6,638 nucleotides of DNA from Bacillota bacterium (GTDB taxonomy: Bacteria > Bacillota > Sulfobacillia > RBS10-35 > JAJYVM01). Positions 1 through 5,031 of this stretch are shown in pieces. The number at the start of each line of letters is the position of its first letter. The stretch's first letter is position 1. The stretch is taken from NCBI GenBank assembly GCA_021792015.1, contig JAJYVM010000222.1, positions 1 to 6,638 of the forward strand, given 5' to 3'. A model generated the notes under the pieces. The model was not told the DNA's origin and did not search any database. It saw only the letters and a program-made list of their open reading frames with translations. The translations under genes were made by a program, and so were the position numbers.

Positions 1-501
1 CGGGTTGTTCGGATTGCAGATCACGATCATCTTGGCGCCCGGCGCCGCCGCCTCAATGGCGTCCAGGTCAAGCCGGAAGGCGTCCCGCGTCCGGGTAATG
101 TTCTGCGGCTCCCCGCCCACGAAGTGCACGATGTCGGTGTAGAGCGAGTACGTGGGCTCCGGGATCAGCACGCGGTCGCCGGGCCCCACCGTGGCAAGCA
201 TGGCGGTGGTCAACGCCGCCGACGCACCGTGCGTCACGATCACCTGCGACGCCTGGTATTCGGCGCCGCCACGGGCCGTGGCCTCAATGGCGAGCCGAGC
301 CGCCAGAATCGGCTCCCCGGCCGGCGGGCCGTAGTGCGTGATCCCGCGCTCCAGTGCCGCGACCATCGCCTGGCGAATCGGCTCCGGGGTGTCGATGTCC
401 GGATCGCCCGAATCCAGACGGATGGCACCGGGCGGCACAACTCGCGTGGTCCGGCGGCTGTGGCCGAGAAGGGCTGCGGCCTGCGGCGACACGGCGCTCA
501 T
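1..501 (-). CDS. PLP-dependent class I/II aminotransferase, N-terminal part (3' end off window)
   Basis: This is the first 167 residues of a fold-type I, pyridoxal-phosphate-dependent aminotransferase that runs off the left edge. Family landmarks in order are a DSGDPDIDTP segment (residues 30-39, the substrate-side loop), GITHYGPPAGEP (53-64), VTHGASAAL (89-97, cofactor-phosphate region), GDRVLIPEPTYSLY (108-121), and NPNNP (163-167, the conserved Asn motif that contacts the PLP ring oxygen). The Schiff-base lysine and the C-terminal arginine lie outside the window, so the substrate cannot be named. An aspartate/aromatic-type aminotransferase is the general expectation. The ATG at 501 is preceded on the minus strand by GGAGG about 7 nt upstream, which supports this start. 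It is transcribed divergently from the YdeI-family gene. Family assignment is secure; specificity is unknown. Confidence 0.93.
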   Translation of the reverse strand, partial: MSAVSPQAAALLGHSRRTTRVVPPGAIRLDSGDPDIDTPEPIRQAMVAALERGITHYGPPAGEPILAARLAIEATARGGAEYQASQVIVTHGASAALTTAMLATVGPGDRVLIPEPTYSLYTDIVHFVGGEPQNITRTRDAFRLDLDAIEAAAPGAKMIVICNPNNP

Positions 502-540
502 GACATCGCCTCCGCCGCCCATACTTCGCTTCCGCCCCGC

Positions 541-559
541 GGTGCCCCCTTCCGGCACC
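541..559. repeat. Short inverted repeat in the divergent intergenic region
   Basis: GGTGCC and GGCACC form 6-bp perfect arms around a 7-nt spacer. They sit between the divergent aminotransferase and YdeI-family genes (gap 502-649). This could be an operator half-site pair or chance in GC-rich DNA. Apart from this, the -10-like hexamer and the ribosome binding site, nothing else is recognisable in the gap. Confidence 0.3.
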
Positions 560-625
560 CGCCGCCATCACACCTCGCCGTGCCACTTCTGCCTTGCATC
601 CGTGCCATTCGCTTGCGGCTCGCGC

Positions 626-646
626 GATAATCATCCCTGGAGGTGA
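626..646 (+). promoter_or_regulatory. -10-like hexamer and perfect Shine-Dalgarno for the CTG-started gene
   Basis: GATAAT at 626-631 resembles a sigma-A -10 element (5 of 6 to TATAAT), in a region with few A/T bases. No convincing -35 lies 16-18 bp upstream. GGAGGTGA at 639-646 is a perfect 8-base complement to the 16S rRNA 3' end. The spacing to the next in-frame codons is 6 nt (CTG at 650) or 9 nt (CTG at 653). The last three bases (644-646) are also an in-frame TGA, so the gene cannot start further upstream. The ribosome binding site is firm; the promoter is tentative. Confidence 0.6.
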
Positions 647-649
647 GGC

Positions 650-1261
650 CTGCTGTCCCCCGGCACCGATGGGCTGCCCGTCCACGCCTTCCCCTCCCGT
701 GCCGCCTGGGACGAGTGGCTGTCTGAGCACCACGCCACCTCGGCGGGCACATGGCTCAGGCTCGCCAAGCGCGGAGCCGCCACGCCCACCCTCTCCTACG
801 AGGACGCGCTTCTTGGGGCCATCGCCCATGGCTGGATCGACGGCCAGAAGAGCGCCCTGGACGCGGCGTACTGGCTGCAGCGCTTCACGCCGCGCAAGCC
901 CGGAAGCCGCTGGTCGAAGCAGAACTGCGACCGGGCGGTGACCCTCATCAATAAGGGGGAGATGCATCCCGCCGGGCAGCGCGAGGTGGATGCCGCCCGC
1001 GCCGACGGCCGCTGGGACAGTGCCTATGAAGGCCAGCGCACCGCCGCCGTGCCGGACGACCTGGCTGCCGCGCTGGCTGCCAACCCGGACGCGGAGCGCT
1101 TCTTCGCGGGCCTGGATCGCCTCAACCGCTACGCCGTGCTCTACCGGATCCAGAGCCTCAAGACGCCCGAGGCACGCGCGCGCCGCATCGCGCGGTACGT
1201 TGCGATGCTGGCCGCGGGCGAGACGATCCATCCTGCCTCAGGTGCGGGCCGCCGGCGCTGA
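650..1261 (+). CDS. YdeI/OmpD-associated (OmdA) family protein, CTG start
   Basis: About 203 residues, the usual size for the YdeI/OmpD-associated family (Pfam OmdA, often labelled bacteriocin-protection protein; biochemical role not established). Recognisable family blocks are LPVHAFPSRAAWDEWL (9-24), GTWLRLAKRG (33-42), a GWIDGQKSALD core (61-71), WLQRFTPRKPGSRWSK (75-90), a WDSAYEG segment, and the terminal ARYVAMLAAGETIHP followed by a short basic tail. Homology begins within about 10 residues of the start. A TGA in frame at 644-646 blocks any upstream start, and no ATG, GTG or TTG occurs in this frame until GTG 938, far inside the conserved domain. CTG at 650 or 653, behind a perfect Shine-Dalgarno, is therefore the likely initiation codon. 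The gene is probably a single-gene transcript, convergent with the deacetylase gene. The family call is strong; the exact start is ambiguous by one codon. Confidence 0.88.
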   Translation: MLSPGTDGLPVHAFPSRAAWDEWLSEHHATSAGTWLRLAKRGAATPTLSYEDALLGAIAHGWIDGQKSALDAAYWLQRFTPRKPGSRWSKQNCDRAVTLINKGEMHPAGQREVDAARADGRWDSAYEGQRTAAVPDDLAAALAANPDAERFFAGLDRLNRYAVLYRIQSLKTPEARARRIARYVAMLAAGETIHPASGAGRRR

Positions 1262-1270
1262 GTCAGGGTC

Positions 1271-1335
1271 GCCGCCCCCGGCGGCCCCGGTCGGCCCGTC
1301 CACGCCCTGCAGCGTCAAGGGCGGCCCAGCCGCCC
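1271..1335. terminator. Two GC-rich hairpins between convergent genes (possible bidirectional terminator)
   Basis: GCCGCC(CCC)GGCGGC at 1271-1285 and GGGCGGC(CCA)GCCGCCC at 1319-1335 are perfect 6- and 7-bp stems with 3-nt loops. They lie in the 122-nt gap between the convergent YdeI-family and deacetylase stop codons. Neither is followed by a T tract on either strand, so they are not classical Rho-independent terminators. Position and symmetry suggest a role in 3'-end formation for both genes, but stems of this kind also arise by chance at this GC content. Confidence 0.35.
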
Positions 1336-1383
1336 GGCCACCGCCCGCCGTCCCCCGGCATACCGGTACCGCTCGCCAGCCCG

Positions 1384-2127
1384 TCAGCCCATGTTCGGTT
1401 TCTGCCCGCTCCCGCGCGGGTCGTCCCGCATCGCGGGCCCCATCTTCATCAGCTCGCCGAGCGTTACGAGTCGGTAGCCCTGCGCCTTCAGGTCTGTGAG
1501 GATGGGCGGCAGGGCGAGGTTCGTCTGCTTGCACGTGTCGCTTGCGTGCATCAGGATGATGGCGCCCGGGAACGCCTGCTTCGTGACCCGCGACACGATG
1601 GTGCTGACCCCAGGGTTCATCCAGTCCAGCGAGTCGATCGACCAGATGATGGTCTGGTACCCGGCAGCCCGCGCGGCCGCCACGCTCGCCGGGTTCCAGT
1701 CGCCGTTCGGCGGCCGCAGCAGATCGAGCGGTCCCCGCGCCCAGGGGCTCAGGTCCGCGTTTGCGGTCCGCACGTTGGCCTCGACGCCGGCCGCGCCCAG
1801 GCCGCTGAAGTTGACGTGGGCGGCGCCGTGGCTGGCCAGCTCCATGCCGGCGTCCATGATGGCCTTCATCTCTTCGGGGTGTGTGCGCGCGTACGGCCCG
1901 GACACGAAGAACGTGGCGGGCTGGTGCGCCTGCTCGAGGATCGGCAGCACGAGCCCAAGCATCTTCGTGCCCCAGGACAGGTCGAAGGTGAGCGCCATGA
2001 CCTTCTCGCGCGTCTGGACATAGTAGATCGGACGGTTCACCTCGGCGGCGCGCAGGTCGCGCCCCACCACCGCGGCAGAGGTGAGAATGGCGACGCAGAC
2101 GGCCGCCAGGGCAATGCGCCGGAGCAA
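1384..2127 (-). CDS. pdaB: PdaB-like polysaccharide deacetylase family sporulation protein
   Basis: 247 residues if started at the TTG at 2127; B. subtilis PdaB is of similar length. An N-terminal hydrophobic segment (about residues 4-20) is a signal anchor, followed by a NodB-type (CE4) domain. The PdaB-type motif 1 is ALTFDLSWG (D49), where classical deacetylases have TFDDG, so the second, metal-binding Asp is absent. Other motifs are SHGAAH (H100 and H104, an intact HxxxH), LLRPPNGDW (RPP at 138-140), WSIDSLDW, and LMHASD (H194). The TTG has a GGGGGG stretch 7 nt upstream. An alternative in-frame GTG at 2229 would add 34 non-hydrophobic residues and run into the divergent gene. In Bacillus, PdaB is a sporulation protein needed to keep the spore cortex intact; that role here is inference. 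The domain call is firm, the PdaB subtype well supported. Confidence 0.87.
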   Translation of the reverse strand: MLRRIALAAVCVAILTSAAVVGRDLRAAEVNRPIYYVQTREKVMALTFDLSWGTKMLGLVLPILEQAHQPATFFVSGPYARTHPEEMKAIMDAGMELASHGAAHVNFSGLGAAGVEANVRTANADLSPWARGPLDLLRPPNGDWNPASVAAARAAGYQTIIWSIDSLDWMNPGVSTIVSRVTKQAFPGAIILMHASDTCKQTNLALPPILTDLKAQGYRLVTLGELMKMGPAMRDDPRGSGQKPNMG

Positions 2128-2162
2128 CGCGGGTCCCCCCAGAGCGCAGCATGCCCGCCTCG

Positions 2163-2191
2163 GGCGGCAGGTCGGCCGGCCTCCTGCCGCC
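2163..2191. repeat. 9-bp inverted repeat between divergent genes (candidate operator or hairpin)
   Basis: GGCGGCAGG (2163-2171) and CCTGCCGCC (2183-2191) are perfect inverted arms around an 11-nt spacer that itself holds the palindrome GGCCGGCC (2174-2181). It lies in the 92-nt gap between the divergent starts of the deacetylase (2127) and the pterin dehydratase (2220). It could be an operator shared by both genes or an RNA hairpin in either leader. No clear -10/-35 pair is visible in this gap. Confidence 0.4.
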
Positions 2192-2219
2192 AATCGCCAC
2201 CACCCAGGGGGTGCTTGAA

Positions 2220-2495
2220 ATGCCCGCACTGACTCCCGACGAGGCGGCCCGCCGCATGCCGACGGTCCCAGGGTGGCGCCTGGAGGGCGATGCGCTTCGC
2301 CGCACGTTCGCCTTCGCCGACTTCCGCGCGGCCATCGCCTTCGTGAACGAGGTCGCCGACAAGGCGGAGGCCGCCGACCACCATCCGGACATCGACATCC
2401 GCTACGACCACGTGACGCTGACGCTGACGACGCATGACGAGGGCGGCCTGACGGTCCAGGACTTCGATATGGCCACCCGCATCGGCGCCGCCTGA
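2220..2495 (+). CDS. Pterin-4a-carbinolamine dehydratase (PCD/DCoH family)
   Basis: 91 residues, close to the usual length for the family. The enzyme dehydrates 4a-hydroxytetrahydropterin, recycling the cofactor used by aromatic amino acid hydroxylases. Diagnostic features are the conserved Gly-Trp early on (PGWRLEGD, residues 17-24), the F-x-F-x-DF segment (30-35), and the catalytic signature EAADHHPDIDI (50-60) with the His pair H54/H55 and P56. H64 follows in RYDHVTLTL, then GLTVQDFDMA near the C-terminus. The ATG at 2220 has AGGGGG 8 nt upstream; an in-frame GTG at 2211 is a less likely start because the G-rich element would abut it. No phenylalanine hydroxylase is in view, so the physiological partner is unknown. 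Gene name phhB is used in some bacteria. The gene sits upstream of spoIIE on the same strand, 157 nt away. Confidence 0.93.
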   Translation: MPALTPDEAARRMPTVPGWRLEGDALRRTFAFADFRAAIAFVNEVADKAEAADHHPDIDIRYDHVTLTLTTHDEGGLTVQDFDMATRIGAA

Positions 2496-2538
2496 GCAGC
2501 CGGCCGCCGCACCGGCCACGGGCCGCTGGTGACCGGCG

Positions 2539-2545
2539 TGCCGAA
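2539..2545 (+). promoter_or_regulatory. Candidate Spo0A box upstream of spoIIE
   Basis: TGCCGAA matches the classical Spo0A-box consensus TGNCGAA. It lies about 55 nt upstream of the candidate spoIIE -35 element. In B. subtilis spoIIE is activated by phosphorylated Spo0A acting on a sigma-A promoter, so the location is suggestive. A single 7-mer with one free position is expected by chance now and then in a gap this size, so support is weak. Confidence 0.3.
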
Positions 2546-2600
2546 TCCGGATGCCGGCCGTCCCACCCCGTCGTCCGCCGTCGGGCGCCTCATGCCCAGC

Positions 2601-2646
2601 CAGACAAAGTCCGCATAGGCCTGGCCCCTATACTGGCCCCGAGGTG
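2601..2646 (+). promoter_or_regulatory. Candidate spoIIE promoter with long spacer, plus Shine-Dalgarno
   Basis: TATACT (2629-2634) is a good -10 element (5 of 6). Upstream, CAGACA (2601-2606) matches four of six -35 positions with a 22-bp spacer. B. subtilis spoIIE and spoIIG promoters are known for unusually long 21-22 bp spacers and Spo0A dependence, so this geometry is notable. Transcription would start near 2641, giving a leader of about 12 nt that holds GAGGTG (2641-2646), 6 nt before the GTG at 2653. This favours 2653 over the ATG at 2551, which would lie upstream of the transcript. Confidence 0.45.
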
Positions 2647-2652
2647 GTGGCC

Positions 2653-5031
2653 GTGGGCCGCGCGGACGTCGACGTACCCGCGCAGAGCCTCCTGCTCGGC
2701 GGTGCCGCGCTCCTGCTGGGCCGGGCGTCCGCCACCGAGCTGGCACCGCTGGCCGTGGCCTTGGCGGCGGCGGTCCTCGCCTCCAAAACGCTGGTCAAGC
2801 CGCCCCCGCATGCCACCGTTCCCGCCCCCGAGGATGACGTCCCGGTCCTGAGGCGGATCGACGCGGTCGGCCGGCCGTCCCTGACGACCATGCCCCTTGC
2901 GGCCCTGGCCATCGGTGCCGCCATTGGCGCGTCCACGCGTGCCGACACCATGGTCGCGCTCGGCCAGGCCGCGGGCATCGTTCTGGCCTGGGCCATTCTC
3001 CGCTACGGGCCTCCGCCCTTGGCGCGCGGCATCTGGGCGGCCGTCCTCGGCGCGATCCCGGCCCGCCTGGCGGCCGCGGGCGGCGTCGACCTCGGCTCGC
3101 TCGTCCTCTTGGCCATCGTGGCCATCCTGGCGGCCGTGCTCCAGGCGATCTTCGCGCGTGCCCTGGATGCCGCCCATCGCGAGTTCGTGCCGGGCGAGCG
3201 GGCCGTGGCGGTGGGCGTCCTCGCCGGTGCCCTTGTGGCGGGCGTCGGGTCGGTCCACGTCGGCCCCGTCGCCCTGAGCGGCGTCGCGACGGCGATCGCG
3301 GCCCTTTGGCTGGCGCAGGGCGGACCCGCATCGGCCGCTGCCGGCTGCGTCGCCCTCGGCGCCGTGTCCGTTGCCGCCGGTGCGGTCGGCCCCCTCGATC
3401 TGGCGGCCCTGGCCGTGGGTGGTCTCGCCGCCGGTTTCGCCAGCCCGTACAGCCGGATCGTGGCAGCTGTCGGCCTCGTCGCGGGCGAGGCGGTCGTCAC
3501 CGCACCGGCCACGTTCACCATCAGTCCGGGCCTTGCCGGCGTCGCGGCGGGCGCCGCCCTGGTCTGCGCGGTGCCGGTCGCCTGGTGGCCGTCGCCTCCC
3601 GGCGTCGCGGCAACGGGGCCGGTCCTGCAGCGCTGGCTGAGCGAGCGGCTGCGCCGCGTCGCGTCGGCCGTTTCAGAGGTTGGCGCGAGCGTGCACGAGA
3701 GTGCCGCGGCGGTCGGCGTCCCCCGCCCCGAGGCTGCTGCGGGAGTCCTTGAGACCACGGTGTCGGCCGTCGACGACGTGGCGCGCGCGGTCTGCTCGGG
3801 CTGCAGCGCGTACACGGACTGCTGGGACCGCAAGTTTCTGCGGGCCTACCGCATGGTCGACGACCTCCTCCTCGTGGCTGAGTCCCGCCCCGTCCGCCGC
3901 GCCGATGTCGGCGGCACCGGTCCCGAGGAGATCGACTGCCTCCGTCCGGCGGACATGGCCCGGGGCGTCAACCTCCGGGCCGAGCTGGGCGTCCGCTCGA
4001 CCCGCATGGCCGCCCGCATGGGCGAGAGCCGCAGCCTGATCGCCAGCCAGATGGAGGGGCTGGCGCATGTGCTCGAGGAGATGGCCGTCTCCGCCGCCAT
4101 GCCGTCATCCGGCCCGCCCGCCCGCCGTGTCCTGCGCTATGAGAAGGCGGTTCTGACGGAGCCGCGCGCCGGCCGCGAGACCTCCGGCGACAGCTACCTG
4201 GTCCGGGAGCTGGGGGACGGACGACTCCTGCTGGCCCTATCGGACGGCATGGGCTCCGGCCCGCGCGCGGCCCTGCAGTCGGCGACGGCCGTAACGCTGC
4301 TGGAGCGGCTGCTTCAGGCCGCCTTCCCGGCCGCGACGGCCGTGCGCACCGTGAACGCCACGCTGCTCCTCCGGGCGCCCGACGAGGCCTTCGCGACCCT
4401 CGACGTGATCCTGGCCGACCTGACCGCGCAGACGGCGGAGTTCTTCAAGCTCGGCGCGCCGTGGGGCTACCACCTCAACAGCGGCGGCGACGTGGAGGCC
4501 ATCGGGCCGGACGCGCCTCCGGCGGGCGCCCTGGCCGATGTGCCGGTGGTGGCGGTGACGCGCGACCTCCACCCCGGCGACGAGCTTGTCCTTTGCACCG
4601 ACGGTGTGGCCATGGCCGGCGCGCGCCCGCGCTGGCTGGCCGACTTTCTTGCTGGCGAGCCGGACGAACCTGCCTCGGACGCCCTGACTTCGGGGGGCGC
4701 CGCCACCTCCGGCGCCGATGATCCGAGCGACCACCCCGACGGTCCTGATGCGGCCGACCCTGCCGACTTCTCCGCGCCCGCTGCGCGCCGCGCCGGCTCC
4801 GGCCGCCCGGCACCACGCCGCGTCCGTGCGCGCACCCGCGCCGCATCACCCGGCGCAGCGGCAACTGCGGTCCCGGCCGCCGCCCGCGCCACCCTCCCCG
4901 TGCCGCCCGCGACCCCGCGAACGGCTGAGGACCGGGCCGAGGCCATCCTCCACCGGGCTCTGGAGCTTGCCGGCGCGGAGCACGATGATATGACCGTCAT
5001 CGTTTGCCGTTTATCATCAACGCAGGGGTGA
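2653..5031 (+). CDS. spoIIE: Stage II sporulation protein E, SpoIIE (membrane PP2C-type phosphatase)
   Basis: 792 residues from the GTG at 2653 (B. subtilis SpoIIE: 827). SpoIIE sits at the polar division septum and dephosphorylates SpoIIAA-P, which frees sigma F in the forespore. Residues about 10-313 form a run of roughly ten hydrophobic segments ending in an Ala-Trp-Trp-Pro edge. A linker/regulatory region follows, with a Cys cluster CSGCSAYTDCW (C381, C384, C390). The C-terminal PP2C domain keeps TSGDSYL (D513), LALSDGMGSG (D531), FFKLG (K599), CTDGV (D650) and DDMTVIV (D778/D779), so the metal-binding and catalytic set looks complete. Odd: residues about 668-756 are an acidic-then-basic, Pro/Ala/Gly-rich stretch inserted between the last two metal-ligand motifs. 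An ATG at 2551 is in frame, but residues upstream of 2653 lack a ribosome binding site and family similarity. Followed by tilS with a 4-nt overlap. Confidence 0.95.
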   Translation: MGRADVDVPAQSLLLGGAALLLGRASATELAPLAVALAAAVLASKTLVKPPPHATVPAPEDDVPVLRRIDAVGRPSLTTMPLAALAIGAAIGASTRADTMVALGQAAGIVLAWAILRYGPPPLARGIWAAVLGAIPARLAAAGGVDLGSLVLLAIVAILAAVLQAIFARALDAAHREFVPGERAVAVGVLAGALVAGVGSVHVGPVALSGVATAIAALWLAQGGPASAAAGCVALGAVSVAAGAVGPLDLAALAVGGLAAGFASPYSRIVAAVGLVAGEAVVTAPATFTISPGLAGVAAGAALVCAVPVAWWPSPPGVAATGPVLQRWLSERLRRVASAVSEVGASVHESAAAVGVPRPEAAAGVLETTVSAVDDVARAVCSGCSAYTDCWDRKFLRAYRMVDDLLLVAESRPVRRADVGGTGPEEIDCLRPADMARGVNLRAELGVRSTRMAARMGESRSLIASQMEGLAHVLEEMAVSAAMPSSGPPARRVLRYEKAVLTEPRAGRETSGDSYLVRELGDGRLLLALSDGMGSGPRAALQSATAVTLLERLLQAAFPAATAVRTVNATLLLRAPDEAFATLDVILADLTAQTAEFFKLGAPWGYHLNSGGDVEAIGPDAPPAGALADVPVVAVTRDLHPGDELVLCTDGVAMAGARPRWLADFLAGEPDEPASDALTSGGAATSGADDPSDHPDGPDAADPADFSAPAARRAGSGRPAPRRVRARTRAASPGAAATAVPAAARATLPVPPATPRTAEDRAEAILHRALELAGAEHDDMTVIVCRLSSTQG
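4654..4920 (+). other. Low-complexity insertion within the SpoIIE phosphatase domain
   Basis: About 89 codons with a first half rich in Asp, Pro, Ser and Gly and a second half rich in Ala, Arg and Pro. They sit between the TDG and DDMT metal-ligand motifs. In B. subtilis these motifs are about 50 residues apart; here they are 128 apart. By hand count 19 of 89 third codon positions are A/T (21%), against 6 of 80 (8%) in the conserved codons 4141-4380. That indicates relaxed codon selection in a probably disordered loop. No known domain is recognised. Confidence 0.75.

Noticed and set aside
2227..2229. GTG at 2229 (minus) as the deacetylase start
   Set aside because: It would overlap the start of the divergent dehydratase gene and add 34 residues before the signal anchor. 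TTG 2127 with a G-rich ribosome binding site fits the family length better, but this is not fully excluded.
1238..2398. Long minus-strand open frame (386 codons) across the deacetylase region
   Set aside because: It overlaps the deacetylase in another frame, is Arg/Gly/Pro-rich without any domain, and also covers part of the pterin dehydratase. It is a high-GC shadow frame.
2551..2652. ATG at 2551 as the spoIIE start (adds 34 residues)
   Set aside because: It has no good ribosome binding site, the added Pro/Arg-rich residues do not resemble SpoIIE, and the -10-like TATACT at 2629 would lie inside the gene. GTG 2653 has GAGGTG 6 nt upstream.
3003..3833. Minus-strand open frame (276 codons) opposite the SpoIIE membrane region
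   Set aside because: It is complementary to the Ala/Val-rich membrane segments and its composition is explained by antisense reading of GC-rich codons.
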